Positions 46,101-58,872 of a DNA stretch of 64,000 bases are shown here, in pieces (position 1 is the stretch's first letter; each line of letters starts with the position of its first letter). The notes beneath the pieces are model-generated. The model did not search any database. It had not been told where the DNA came from and worked only from the letters and a program-made list of their open reading frames with translations. The stretch is from Symbiodinium natans (Eukaryota > Sar > Dinophyceae > Suessiales > Symbiodiniaceae). Made by a program: the position numbers and the translations under genes. The stretch spans positions 491,001-555,000 of the forward strand of contig CAJNDS010002096.1 of NCBI GenBank assembly GCA_905221605.1, in the 5' to 3' direction.

Positions 46101-47475
46101 CAAGGGACCCTGATTATCGACCCCATACTGGAAACCCCCATTTGTGCATGTTTGTTTTTAGTTTCGTTTTTGTATCATTTCAGCACTCCTTGTTCTACAG
46201 TCTACGCGGCGATGGCTGAGTCATGTGTCCTAAGAGAGTTTCCGAATCCTTACCAAAAGCATGCTAAGCCTTTAAAACCCATAAACCCTGAAGCCCCTGA
46301 ATCGCTCAACCCATCCAAGGTATGTACTACATGATGCGCAACCGGCTTCCAAGTTTACAACGGCCACCGGCGCTCAAAGAGACAGAAGAGGCACCACCTC
46401 AGATGTCTGAAGATCTTGCTGCTGGGCGATGCTAGCGTCTCCTGAAATTATGGGTCCTTTTTGGCACCCTACCTAGACCAGGGATCGACACCTTCTGCAG
46501 CCTGATGCTGCAGGACCCAAGGTGTCAAGCTTCGCCTTCATGTCCATGGGGTCAACCCTGCTTCACAACGCAGAAACGAAAAGCTCTTGGTACTTTCTCG
46601 GTGGAGTTTCTCGACGTCGTACTGTTGTGAACAACTGCATGCTTCCGCTTTGCCCCACTTTTTGCAGCATGTGGCCAGCATGTGCAGAGGAAGCAAAGCT
46701 CAAACCCCCTGGCACGAGTAACAGCAGCCGCAAGGAAGAATGGCTTGCAGCCAAGAATCCGCAGGGAGCATTCTTAGCCGAGCAACTGTCTATTGATGCT
46801 GCACACTACACGATGGGCCGTGGATTGCACCAGGAATGCCTCTAGGAACTAGTCCTTGGCACTGCACATGCGGGCTCTGCTTCAGTGCCCGAATCAAAAA
46901 GGGTTGCAGTTACAGTGTATATATATATATATACACTACATACTACTGTGATCAACTGTTGTGGAGTTGCAGCCTGGTTTACCCACCCGTGGTCACGAGC
47001 GGCGTGTGCTTGTGCAAACCATTCTTACTGTAAATTGTGGAGCAACATTTATTTTGACCCATTCTTGGCAGGCGACAGTTGGTATGCTGCAGTTAATCAT
47101 GGACCCGGATGCGCTTTGGTGTTGACTTGGAAGTATTCGAAGCATTTCGGAGCCTGTCCGATACCCTGACCCTCAACCCTAAACCGTAATGATATTGCAC
47201 GCATCACCCACAGGCGCATGGGCAGTCACAACAAAGCACTACTGTACTTCCAGGTACGCAATCCAATTGTTGCTTTGTTTCTGGCTCTGGCCTTCATTGC
47301 AGCACTGGGCTCCACGGCCTTTGAGTACATGGTCCGCTTGGGGTATGACCAGACAAAGCAGAACCTGACGTGGCTGTTGACTTCCGTTCCTGCTATCCTC
47401 TTTGCGTATTTCGTTCACCTACAGCACATTTTCCTTTTGTTCAACCGGATGCAAAGCTTGGAGCGGGAGCTGGAA
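43154..47475 (+). CDS. Probable SLC18-like MFS transporter, incomplete
   Basis: Exon 1 (43154-43705) starts at an ATG with an upstream in-frame stop. It encodes a leader-like segment, a lumenal-type polar loop, then helices with FLDLFMTTILTPVAPTL and ALLTSSKNVVTCLIAPFAGR, the pattern of the first helices of vesicular amine transporters. Exon 2 starts at 43807 with VKNYWFWLAIRCISGCST; the join is AAG|GAGAGG to CCAAG|GTGAAG (GA donor, 101-bp intron). Later candidate exons are about 47075-47121 (VGMLQLIMDPDA, end of helix 6) and 47254-47475 (PIVALFLALAFIAALGSTAF, helix 7-8-like). The exons for helices 4-5 and the C-terminal half were not identified, and the late exons could belong to another membrane protein. 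Substrates of such proteins in protists are unknown. Confidence 0.55.
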
Positions 47476-50400
47476 GTAAGATTTATAACCTATTCTCTTA
47501 ACAATTGTGAGCCGCTGTGCAGCCAAAAAGCCTAAACTCCACATTGGCTCGCATCCAGGTATCTCGTTCCAATGCTTCGGTCACTATTGGAAGGGCACAC
47601 TTTGCAGATCGTGGCGATGTTTCTTTGTGGCGGCAGCGCTCCATGGATGCGTTTAGAGCCCTTTAGGGTTTGGGCTGGGGGTTTGGTGAGGTAGTAGTCT
47701 TCAGCCAAAGTGAGACGAGTAGCCCCCCCCCCCCCATAAGATCCCACAAGTGCGAACTTTCCACTTTGGCTTTCATACCACGGCATTTGGCCTTGAAGTA
47801 GTTTTGCTTTAACAAATGTGTTCCACACGGATTCGTAGAACAAGAACTCAAGCCTGTTCCTGATACTCTCAGGGACTGCGGGGAAGTCGCTCTGTTAGTC
47901 GTATATGGCTTGAACAGATTCCTGCGCATTCCACTGTTTAGGAGTTGATCAAGTCGTTCTTTTTGTGGAGAGTTGGGCCATGAGTCACACAACGGAAAAG
48001 TCCACCAACCTGGGAAGGCAATAGCTTTGATGTCAGATATCTTGGCGGTTATCAGGTTCACACACACGCACATATATATATATATATATATGTATATGTA
48101 TATATATATATATTGTGTAAAATGCTCGTTTGTTTATCTCTCTATCTCCCCTATTTCATTTCAACGAGCGCGCATATCATGAAGAGGTCTTGATGGGTTG
48201 CTCCAAAATATTGAACCAAAAAGCAGCCGTGGGAAATTCAATCAAGGGCCCTTGTATTTGCGGTCACTTGAAGGCTTGATGCATGGCAGCAACCAGGGTT
48301 ACAAGCAGGAAAGTGACGAGGAAAACTCTTTCAGGAATGCACGCCAAAACCTCCAAAACCTACTCGCCTCCCTAGTCTCAAAGTCCAAGGAGCCTCCCCC
48401 CATTCCAAAAAAGCTAAGGCTTTGCTAAGTTTCCCTTCAGACTACATCTCCCCTCACACGCTCGCTCTCACACTGCTTGGTGCGAGTGTCGCAGCTGGTG
48501 CCTTGGATGTTGACCTGGGATGAACTTTTCATGTAGGGTTTAGGGATGAGGGGGAACAACTTGATAAATGTGTAGTTCCCAGTTGGATAGCTGCAAGTTA
48601 TAGCACCACCGCATTTCTACACCCCCCCCCCCCCCCTCCGGAATTCGTAGTGGCAGCATGCGTGACTATGCAAGAGCCAGCAGATGCCAGCAGGAAACTA
48701 CCAAACTGGAAAGATCAGGTTTTCCTCAGCCTACGAGTGCTCGCCTAGGTACCGAGCAAGAACGTTTGAATTTCGGGCTAGATGGGTCGTTCAGAGCACA
48801 GGTGAGTAGATGAAATCTATTGCAAATCTGTTTAAGGAATTGTGGATGGAAATACGCCAGCGATGTTGGCAGATCGGAGTCAGGAGAAGTACGGCGGGAC
48901 AACTCCTCAGTTGCTTCTTGTTCGAAGTCACAGCCCACGGCACTCAGAAGATCCGTGCAGTCAGCGTGGGCATCAGGGACTGCATCAGCATGATTCGTGG
49001 ACACAAAAACAAGCGCAGTGAGACGCCTGGAGTATGGTGGTAGTTCGGAATGCGACAGCTCCCAGTTCCTATCAAGGGTTCAAGGTTCAATCAAACGCTT
49101 GGAAATTCTGGCATGTACAATGCTTGATGGCCCTGGAAAAGTCCTACAGGTTATAGCTGGCGATCCCTGAGTAGCCACGTTAAGGATTGTGTCCAGGGAA
49201 TGGCACAGGCTCACGACTGCAGGAGTTCTTGAATGACCTGCTGAGGAGAAGTTCAACCCACAGCAATCATCGCACAAGCAGTGTTCACGCTTGCGATCTG
49301 TACTCTTAAAGGGGAGAGGGCCTTGGACAATGGCGTGTTTGATTCCTGTTTTCATGGTGGATCATGCTCATGGGGGGGGTGGCGGGGCCTGCAAGGGGGA
49401 AGCACCTCCCACGCTTCAAGTCGAACCGTCAGCCGCATGGACTCTTCTGAGGCCCTTCAAAAGGGCTACCCTTTGTCATTCAGAATGAACGGTTGCCTAG
49501 AACTGAGAAATATATAAGACCTACCTAGGACCTACTCGGAGTAGAATGAACAGGGTACCCTTCTTTTGGGGTGGAAGACCCATATGCTGGCAGCATGGAG
49601 ACCGAGAGGGCCACATGTTGCGGCATACCACATACCCGCACCCCCCTTTCTACCTTCCGCGAGAGGGGGCCATTTCCTTTAAGCTTGTGGTTAAAACTTA
49701 TGGCCATGGACGGCACCCATGGAAGCCCTAAACTCCCAGAACTCCCCGAAAGCCCTTCACGAAGGACGGGTCAGGTATTCGTCCTTTCCAATGTTGCGGA
49801 CCAAGCCGCTTTTATGCGACTTAAGGTTTAGGGTCAAGTGAGTAGGCAGTGAAATCAGTACTCGTTTCTCCGTTATGGCCCGATACCATTCAAATCCAAG
49901 AAGGATCCCAGTCTGCACAAAGGGAGCCATGATCCAAAACATTCCTCAAGTGCAGAGTCCCATGCAAGTGAGCCCCCCGACAAAAGACAACCAACCGAAA
50001 TTATGTAAGCAAGGGATACTGCGAGACCCTGGTAAGGCTCGTTCTTCTGTGCAGAATTTCCGGGGGCTTTATATGGGGGCATTGTGCAAAAATATGTGCC
50101 CGTTTAGTACCTTGAAATTATAAATTATACGGATTATACCGTTTCAAACCCGACAGAGCCTTCAATTCAGAGCAGCACTCAAGTAGATACACCTCTGAGG
50201 ATCCTTTGCAAGCTCTAAAACACCCCTCTTCCTTTTAACCAAACTGTAGTCCTTGCCAACTTCTGCTCACATGGTCTTAGGGCCTTAGAGCCCAAGGATT
50301 AGTTAGGGTTTAGGGTTCAGGGTTTAGGTGGGGGCTCCCAGTACGCAGCGTATCTCTGCCGTGATCCCGTTGCCTAGGCCGCCTTCATCCTTGGTCCGGC

Positions 50401-52206
50401 AGCGGGCAGCATCATCTGCCAGCACGTCACGTGGTTTCAGGATCTGGGTTGGGTCAGGCTGACATGGGGAAGCGGTGCCTGAAAAGGGTGAAGAGTGGTG
50501 AAGACCTGTTCCTTGTGAGAAGCAAGCTCTGTGCGTTCTCTTCTCTTTTGCCATTGCAGTCGGGGTTGTGAAGCCCGTGCCTAACCCGGGCTCCCTCACG
50601 CGCACGTATGCTTGCTTTCCCCACCTGCGTGCGTTCCTTCACTTGCCGTGCTGTCCTGAAGCTTTCGCTATGTGCTACACTGGCGCCCTTTATTGTCGTG
50701 CACCTCTGGGGGGGTCACGGTTATATGCGCTGGTAATCGTACCTGGTAGCCACACCTGCGACTTCATGGGCCCAACTGCTCCTGTTGTTCGTGTTTCGGG
50801 CTATCCAGGGGTTGACCTCGAGAACCGTATGGTATCAGGCGTGCTGCGCATATCGGCGCCGCCAGGCTTGAGGTACTTGTACAGGGTTCTTCTCCCAAAG
50901 GTGGTACTTTTCTTGTTGATTACAAATCACAGAGTGCGTTTCTCTGTGCTCCAGTTTTTGTGGCCACTGCCTTGGGAACATTAATGCGTTGGGATTGGCC
51001 TTATCCTGGAGGGCGTGGCGGTGGGGGGGGGGTTGGTGAACCCGCCGGGCCAGTGCAAATGGCACTTCGGTTGGCGAACTGTAAATCTCTGCCGATGCAA
51101 ATGTGGACCCTCAGGTCAGTTTTGGATTGATGTGCCAAAGCTTTGGCGGCTGCATGCTGCTCTATGCCTTTCTTTTGACCGTGTCTGGGCACAGCTTGGC
51201 TTAGCAGAAGTTTCATTGCTCTGCAAATCCTAGGACGAACAAAAGGATAATCTCTTTCCTCCACCATGGTGCTGCAAAGGTGTCCACATATATGGAGCAC
51301 GAGGTCGAGCCCTCGAAATTTGGGAAGCACTCCAGCAGCGGCAAGCATGTGTGGAAAGACCCTAGGCCTTCAAAGCTGCAGGTGCTGCATTCTACTGGTT
51401 CATGGTATTGAATCTCAGTAGACCTCCTGGGCTCCCTTCAAGTGGAGTTCCTTTGCAACCCTTTACCCGGTTACCCCAAATCTTTGGGACTGTGCACACA
51501 GCAGTTTATGCTGGGCTTGTGAATAAGGAGAGGGCCCTAAACCCTAAACTAGGACCCCAGAGTAGGCCCTTATTCCCTTGTTTAAGGCTTAGGTTCCCTT
51601 TTGAACCACAAAGGGTGCCCTTTCTTCAGCCTAAACCCCAAAATCGCCCTAAACCCTATACCCCAAACCCTCACCGAAAGCAGTACTTCGGGGTTATGCA
51701 GGAATCAAATAGAACAGAGTGAACCTTGGACTAGCGAGTCCCGAAGAAAAACCGCAAACCCGTAGCCTGAGGACTGGGGCGCCGCAACACGGTGCTTGCA
51801 ACACAGAGGGGACGTGAAGGATGGCATCGGCTGCATGGGCATTCCTATCCACTTGTCCCTGGGCTACTGTCAATTTGCCTCCTGATTACCTTTCTTTGCA
51901 CCCCAGAAAAGTTGGTGTCCTCACTCTTACATGGGGGGGTCGCCAATGGCCAAGATACCCAACAAACCGGACTTGGATCTGGGAAACCCGCCCCACATGT
52001 TGTCTCTTTCTATGCCAAAGCCTAAAGCATCAAGATTCCGCGGATTGTCCAGCTTGGGTCCAAAATGCTGCACGACACTTGTGGCCCTTAGGGTTTAGGG
52101 TTTAGGGCTTAAGAGATCGTCTTCCCCTTCAGAGTTGGTTGTTTCATGTTGTTTCGCTTGTTGTAAGGTTTTCCTGCCTCAGTGCACTGATGCAGTCAAG
52201 CCTCAG
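47476..52206. other. 4.7 kb without a supported gene
   Basis: Poly-C runs near 47728 and 48622, a TA microsatellite at 48070-48115, and TTTAGGG-like words at 48535, 50303, 51538 and 52088. Open frames (for example plus 50568-50984 and plus 48810-49043) show no domain. Exons linking the transporter to the candidate terminal exon at 52.2 kb could be hidden here. Confidence 0.4.
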
Positions 52207-52398
52207 GCTGTGCATCGGGGGTCCATAGACGGGGCCACGGCTTTTGCTCCAGCCAGACCCAGGTCACAAGCTTTCCGCTACCAAGCACCGGGCATGCCAT
52301 ACTCCGAGGGAGCCATCTATGGACGCTTTGACCACCCAACGAGGCAGGCGTTGAGGAAGCACTTTCCGATCCTAGGCATTCAGCGTCCACCGATGTAG
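52207..52398 (+). CDS. Candidate terminal exon, product not recognised
   Basis: After CCTCAG|GCTGTG the frame is open to TAG. It encodes a basic, proline-rich tail including YQAPGMPYSEGAIYGRFDHP and RQALRKHFPILGIQRPPM. An AATAAA lies about 50 bases downstream. It could be the C-terminus of the transporter upstream or of a separate gene. No family is recognised. Confidence 0.4.
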   Translation, partial: AVHRGSIDGATAFAPARPRSQAFRYQAPGMPYSEGAIYGRFDHPTRQALRKHFPILGIQRPPM

Positions 52399-52546
52399 CC
52401 TTCCCTGACGCATCTGCAGTTGACTCAGTTGACAGATTTGAAAGCGTAAATAAAGACCCTTACAGCTTGACAATGCTTGACAACAAGCGGTGCAAAGAAA
52501 CGTAGCCATCAGAAGTTTCAGCATGCCTCCAAGACCGTCGATATGC

Positions 52547-52810
52547 ATACATACATACATACATACATTCATACATACATTCATACATTCATACATTCCT
52601 ACATTCCTACATTCCTACACTCATACATTCATACATTCATACATTCATACATTCATACATTCATACTTTCATACTTTCATACATTCATACATTCATACAT
52701 TCATACATTCATACATTCATACATTCATACATTCATACATATCTGTATATATGTATATGTATATATATATATTTATTTATTTAGCTATTTTTTTTTTGGG
52801 GGGGGGGGAG
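52547..52810. repeat. ATTCATAC microsatellite, TA tract and T/G homopolymers
   Basis: (ACAT)n, then an 8-bp ATTCATAC array to about 52740, then TATATA to 52784, then T9 and G12. The long plus-strand ORFs over it are artefacts. Confidence 0.95.
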
Positions 52811-53103
52811 GCGGGCTTCTAGGGTCAGCAATGGTCAGCAGAAACCTTGAAGCCACACCCTAACCGTTAACCCCCCCCTTGAGGCCCTGGGCGACAGGAA
52901 AAAAGAAAAGGGAGCCTGCAGGTTTTGGGGCCCTCGAGGGCACAGAGCCGTTTTTTCAGGGGCCTACCAGAGGCCTACCAGCCTCGGCGAATGCCATGAA
53001 CCAAGCTGAGGTTTTCGGGCTGGATGCGTAGCTGGGAGACAGGTGTCGTACGTGCAGTTGCTCAGTTTCGATAATGATCAGAACATCCTGTTGATTCCTG
53101 CAG

Positions 53104-53196
53104 ATTGCGAGGCGGAAGCTGGAGCAGTGCCACCAGTCCTTGGAGATGACATCTCAGGCTTTGGCCTTCAGCACCTACGAGGCCTCAGAGCTGGGA
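53104..53196 (+). CDS. Candidate exon, helical, product not recognised
   Basis: After TTCCTGCAG| the frame encodes RRKLEQCHQSLEMTSQALAF and STYEASELG, a likely amphipathic helix. It is followed at once by four copies of GGACTGGAACAG, which probably lie outside the exon. The gene context is unknown. Confidence 0.3.
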
Positions 53197-53493
53197 AGAA
53201 AGGGAGAAGAGACTGGAACAGGACTGGAACAGGACTGGAACAGGACTGGAAGGAGAGGCGATGGAGTCACGCTAGTACCAAGTAGGGTTCAAGGTTTCAC
53301 GGTTTCAGGGCATTGGCAATGCAAGACCGATCCTGGCAGCTCTGCGAGCTGGGCGGGCTCTTTTTCTTGTTTCCTTCCGAGTTTGCTGTTTTGAATGTTT
53401 GGGACTCCGATTTCTTTGCGCGACTTTGCGCAAGCACTCTCCTTACGCGCCACAGCGGCCACAGCGTTAGAATGTTTTCCTTAGGACTCTGAT

Positions 53494-54364
<871 letters not shown>

Positions 54365-54672
54365 AGCCGCCACGGATCAGACGGCCGGGCACTTGCATCC
54401 TGGTAAACCGGGCTTTGGGCGCAACTGCTGTCCTAGAGGTTCAACCAGTCCTCAGGGAAACGTAACAGCTTGTGCCTTACTGTGAGCCATGGTGAGCCGC
54501 GTTATTTGTGCTGTCTGATCTGCCGGGTCCCAATTCCCGGGCCTCCTGAGCTCAGACATTGCAGTCAGCCATTCAGGAGGTAGGCGAGAGGTGTTTCCAC
54601 TGCTCCGCGAGGTGGAAGGAGTACTCACGAAAAGCTATCTCAGTATCGCTCGGCGTGGGGAAAAACTAGCGG

Positions 54673-57600
54673 ATGGCGGTACCTTCTGAGCACCCCAACA
54701 ATTTTCGGAGCATTCGTAAAGTTGCATTCAGGAGAGCTTGCACGTTAGTTTCACGCACCCAACAAAGCATTTCTTATAGGCGAGGCATCTTGACACCTGA
54801 ATATGTTGCACGGAGTGGATTGAATCCCCCTGCCCAACCTGCAGAAGGGGGCTCCACACAGCAGACGCCTGCACCTAAGCGCACAATGCCAAGATCCAGA
54901 GGGGGAGCAATGGCTAAGCCACTCCGAGTACTCACCTGGAACGCAGGGCACTTAGGACAACAGCAGTGGGCCGAACTTCGCACGTGGCTTCGCACGGCAG
55001 CAGACAAATATGATGTTATTGCCCTGCAGGAGACACACTGGCAGGAAACCACCGAATTTGAGGTGGAGGGCTGGCACTGTGTTAGCTCTGCCAGCAAAGG
55101 ACAGGCGAAGGCCACCCGGGCTAAGAAAAAGCCAAATCCGAGCACAGAAGGAACGGGACTGGCACTGCCAGACGCCCAATCTCATGCCCTGCATGATGAC
55201 AAGCGAGCAGATGGAGTGATGGTCCTGACTGCCCCGCACATTCCAAAAGACACGGTCAGATGGAAAGAGCATCAGAAGGGACGTGTCCTCGAGATAGTCT
55301 TCCAGTGGAAGGGAGCTCGAGCACACGTTGTGACAGTATACCAGCACGTATGGTCGACCTCAAAAACTGCACAGAAAAACAGAGAAGACAGATCCACCAC
55401 CCTCGCTGCTCTGTCCCGTGCCATCCGAGGTACACCGCAGAGAGACACCCTGATAGTGCTGGGCGACTTCAACTCGACCTTGCAGTCGAGCCCAGGAGCG
55501 GTTGGCTTGTGCACTCCAGGACCTCCTCCACATCGAAAGACCGAAGACGAATACTTTCAACGGCTGGTTCAGGGACATGGATTAGTTGCGCTGAACACCT
55601 GGTCTTCAGGGAAAGGATTTACTTTCCGCACAGCCACAACGCAATCTCAATTGGATTACATCCTAGTCCCGAAGACTATCTCCCGAAGTGATGCTAAGAA
55701 GAGCAAGCCAATCGACAATTTTCCGCTCGGGAAATGGAAGAAGGGTGGCCATCTCCCCGAGGAAGCACAAATACGCCCAATGAGGCACTGGCAGCTCCCC
55801 CCTCCCCCCCCTCCCCCCCCGCCCTATGACAAGCATGCTCTTGAACATGCAGTGCGTTACAATCATCCTAAGGCACAAGAAATGAAGGAGTGGGTCGCTG
55901 ACCAACTTCAGCAGCTGACTCCTCCGGACATGAATGAGGTCAATGACATCCTCATACGTGCTTCAGAGAGGTACTTTCCGCGTGCCCCTAAACCTTCAGC
56001 TCCCCCGCTGAACGCCATGCACAGGGCAACTCAAAGAATGTGGTCGCGTCTGTCTGCACTGGACGAAGACTTAAGAAGCCACTCCCTGACACAGGCAGAC
56101 CACGAGGTGTTGGTCAATGACCTGGCGACTTGGCATAAGCAAGCAGTATTATTGGCAAAGAAGCAACGAGTAGCTGACTTCACAAAGGAGGTGGATCACG
56201 CAGCCAATACGGGAGATTCCTACTTAAGCCACAAAACCCTGAAAACTCTTCGACCCTGGCAACCACAGCCGAAAACACAGTTGGTTAACCAGGACGGATA
56301 CTTGATGGCAGCCGAGGAGGAACTCCTGCTGATGACAGATCATGCTAAGGCAGTGTTCCAGAGGCATGACAGGTTAGATGTGCTGGTGAATACACTGCCA
56401 CACCTGCAAGCTCCAGCATTGGCCAAGCACATCTGTTCCATACGGCCGCACAAAGCAGTACCCGAAGGTTCAGCTTCGGCAGCAGCGTGGAAACTGTGCT
56501 CAGCCTCGACAGGAGACGTGCTCCAGCAATACTGCCAGGCACAGAGCCTCAAAGCTGAGCACTGCTCAGTGGATTCCTCAGTGACACTTTCAGCACCGCT
56601 GAAAGATACTGACCTCTGCTTTATTCCCAAGCCGAATAAGCCACCAAACAAGCCCACTAATCTCCGCCCACTAGGCATTATACGACCAGATGGCAAAGGA
56701 TTGGCAGGAGCATGCAGGGATCTGCTAGCTCCCTACACGTCTAGCTACCTAAAGCCAGTGCCTCAGTTTGCCTATCAGCCTAGGAGAGGGCTTTCGGATG
56801 CCCTGTCCAGAGTCTCGCAACACACGCGCGAAGTCAGGCATGCCTGCGCACAAGCCAGACTCAGCAGACACAGCCAGCATGCAGGCCATGCCAAGCCAGA
56901 ACTAGTAGGGGGCATTTGCTTTGCACTGGACCTTTCTCAAGCATTCGACATGGTGCGACGACAGGACCTCATGGACACCCTGCAGGAGGCCAATGTCCCA
57001 ATCGCGGTGCAGAACTTAGTAGCGTCTTTGCACACAGACAGTCGCTATAAAGTCAGATCTCAGCAACGGACAAGTGAAGTAGAATCGACTACAGGAATCA
57101 AACAAGGATGTAAGCTCGCCCCCACTCTCTTCTCGATGCTCACAGGCAAGCTCTTTAAGGAACTATCTACAGTTGTGGGCAAAGAAAGGATGCAGCAATC
57201 CCTCACAGGCTATGCAGATGACATGACGATCCACCACCCCATCAATAATTGGGAAGACCTGCTAAAGGCTCACCAAATGATAGCAGAGTTGCTCCGCATT
57301 GTTCGAAAGTACGGCTTTAAGGTGAACCCAGAGAAGTGCCACCTGATGGTAAAACTCATAGGTACTGCCTCCTCCAGAGCACACAAACTCTTCAGCCGAG
57401 TTCACAAAGATGCACGAGGCAACAAGCATCGGTTATGGAGAATAGGTAGCACGAAAGCCCAGGAGTCATTTCCACAATCTCACTCTTTTGAGTACCTAGG
57501 TGCGTACGTCTCTTACGGCAATCAGGAAAAACTGAGCCTCGCACATCGCCTGCAAGAAGGCAACGCCAAACTTCAACAAGTTCGCAGATATGTTCACAAC

Positions 57601-58872
57601 AGGAGACACTCGGGGCCAAAGAGCAGACTCAAGATTTGGTTCTCCACAGTCTGGGCCACTGTCTCAGCAGGCCTTGTAGACATAGGCCTTACGGCAGATA
57701 CTGCTAAACAGCTGCGAGGATGGTTTGCCAGAAAAATTAGGGCAGTCCTGAACAGACCGGTCCATCTCACAGGAACATCCACCGAGCGCCTATTCGAGGA
57801 GTTCTCGCTCAAAGACCCAGTGCAGATCCTGCGAGACAGACAAGCGAACCGAGTCACATCCCTACAAGGACGGATCTGGCAGGCAGGGCAACCCCAGTCT
57901 GCACTGCAGAAGGAAGCGACTGAGTCACTGACTCACAAAGACATGTCGTCCCCAGATTCAGACGTGTCGTTAACAGCCCAGGCACTCCAGTATGCTGAAA
58001 TGGTGCTGCATGAATATGATGCACTGCTGACTGCGTCGAAAGCAACGGCAGAAGAACCGACTCACAAATGCCGGTTATGCTCCTTCAGCTCTAACTCAGA
58101 GCAAGGCTTAAAGATCCACGAGGTCAAAAAGCACCGAGAGCAGCTGGACAGATATGTGCCCAAATCATTCCTGCCAGAACACTCAAAAAACGGCCTCCCA
58201 ACCTGTGCAGCGTGCTCAAAAGATTTTGCACTGTGGAAAGGCCTTAAAGATCATCTTCTATCAGGGGCCTGCCCCAATCCAGACGCCCTGCGAGACTTAG
58301 ACGCCCGAACCCTTGAACTCCAAACCCAACAAGGCGCAATAGAGGTGATGCATGCCTGGTCTAAGGCATACCTAGAGGGCACGAAAGACACACATACGGT
58401 CACTCAGCTCGCCAGGCAGCATGACTCCAGGCACTTCGTGCAACACTGTGTGCTCTGCGGTTTCTGGACTCCTGATCATACCAAGGTGAAGTCCACATTC
58501 ACCAGGAGCACCGCAAGGCTTGGGACGCCCTGCACACCGAAACGGCTGTGCAGTGCCGGAAACTCGGGACCGAAATCTTTAAGGGCAGCTCTTGCCCATA
58601 CTGCAGGAAGCCAGTCACTGACAGGCGCAAACACCCAGAACAATGCGGCGTGCTCTTTCAGATCATCATGGGCGATTCATTCCTCCATCAACACAGAACA
58701 ACGACAGGACCGATCCAAGCCTTCTTCACCAAAGCTGCATCACGCCCTAAACCGAAGCAGAAACAACACCAGCAGCAGTGCACAACCCCGTCTACACCTA
58801 AGAAGCCAACAGGGCAGCTCCAAACCCCTCTCTCCTTCTCATCTAACCGTTCTGACTCGTCACAACCAGTGA
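54673..58872 (+). CDS. Retrotransposon polyprotein: EEP endonuclease, reverse transcriptase, zinc fingers
   Basis: 1399 codons from ATG. The endonuclease (residues about 85-350) has WNAGHLG (N90), LQETHW (E120), LGDFN (D265, N267) and SQLDYIL (D328). The final SDH-type histidine motif is not obvious. A nine-proline run follows it. The reverse transcriptase (about 645-960) has LDLSQAFD (D753, D759), GIKQGCKLAPTLF and YADD (D849, D850), so the catalytic aspartates are intact. No RNase H domain was seen. C-terminal fingers: CRLC..H..H from C1133, CAAC..H..C from C1178, and CVLC from C1259. The last finger loses its histidines in this frame after about codon 1273. They appear in the -1 frame (HIHQEH), so the 100-odd residues after that point are probably not the native C-terminus. 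The protein would nick target DNA and copy its own RNA. Confidence 0.95.
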   Translation: MAVPSEHPNNFRSIRKVAFRRACTLVSRTQQSISYRRGILTPEYVARSGLNPPAQPAEGGSTQQTPAPKRTMPRSRGGAMAKPLRVLTWNAGHLGQQQWAELRTWLRTAADKYDVIALQETHWQETTEFEVEGWHCVSSASKGQAKATRAKKKPNPSTEGTGLALPDAQSHALHDDKRADGVMVLTAPHIPKDTVRWKEHQKGRVLEIVFQWKGARAHVVTVYQHVWSTSKTAQKNREDRSTTLAALSRAIRGTPQRDTLIVLGDFNSTLQSSPGAVGLCTPGPPPHRKTEDEYFQRLVQGHGLVALNTWSSGKGFTFRTATTQSQLDYILVPKTISRSDAKKSKPIDNFPLGKWKKGGHLPEEAQIRPMRHWQLPPPPPPPPPYDKHALEHAVRYNHPKAQEMKEWVADQLQQLTPPDMNEVNDILIRASERYFPRAPKPSAPPLNAMHRATQRMWSRLSALDEDLRSHSLTQADHEVLVNDLATWHKQAVLLAKKQRVADFTKEVDHAANTGDSYLSHKTLKTLRPWQPQPKTQLVNQDGYLMAAEEELLLMTDHAKAVFQRHDRLDVLVNTLPHLQAPALAKHICSIRPHKAVPEGSASAAAWKLCSASTGDVLQQYCQAQSLKAEHCSVDSSVTLSAPLKDTDLCFIPKPNKPPNKPTNLRPLGIIRPDGKGLAGACRDLLAPYTSSYLKPVPQFAYQPRRGLSDALSRVSQHTREVRHACAQARLSRHSQHAGHAKPELVGGICFALDLSQAFDMVRRQDLMDTLQEANVPIAVQNLVASLHTDSRYKVRSQQRTSEVESTTGIKQGCKLAPTLFSMLTGKLFKELSTVVGKERMQQSLTGYADDMTIHHPINNWEDLLKAHQMIAELLRIVRKYGFKVNPEKCHLMVKLIGTASSRAHKLFSRVHKDARGNKHRLWRIGSTKAQESFPQSHSFEYLGAYVSYGNQEKLSLAHRLQEGNAKLQQVRRYVHNRRHSGPKSRLKIWFSTVWATVSAGLVDIGLTADTAKQLRGWFARKIRAVLNRPVHLTGTSTERLFEEFSLKDPVQILRDRQANRVTSLQGRIWQAGQPQSALQKEATESLTHKDMSSPDSDVSLTAQALQYAEMVLHEYDALLTASKATAEEPTHKCRLCSFSSNSEQGLKIHEVKKHREQLDRYVPKSFLPEHSKNGLPTCAACSKDFALWKGLKDHLLSGACPNPDALRDLDARTLELQTQQGAIEVMHAWSKAYLEGTKDTHTVTQLARQHDSRHFVQHCVLCGFWTPDHTKVKSTFTRSTARLGTPCTPKRLCSAGNSGPKSLRAALAHTAGSQSLTGANTQNNAACSFRSSWAIHSSINTEQRQDRSKPSSPKLHHALNRSRNNTSSSAQPRLHLRSQQGSSKPLSPSHLTVLTRHNQ

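Noticed and set aside
52477-52863. HTYIHTYIHTF-type ORFs
   Set aside because: Translation of the ATTCATAC and ACAT microsatellites.
58500-58872. C-terminal ~125 residues of the RT frame as native protein
   Set aside because: The zinc finger and USP continue in the -1 frame; the RT-frame tail is Ser/Arg/Thr-rich and looks like an overlap shadow.
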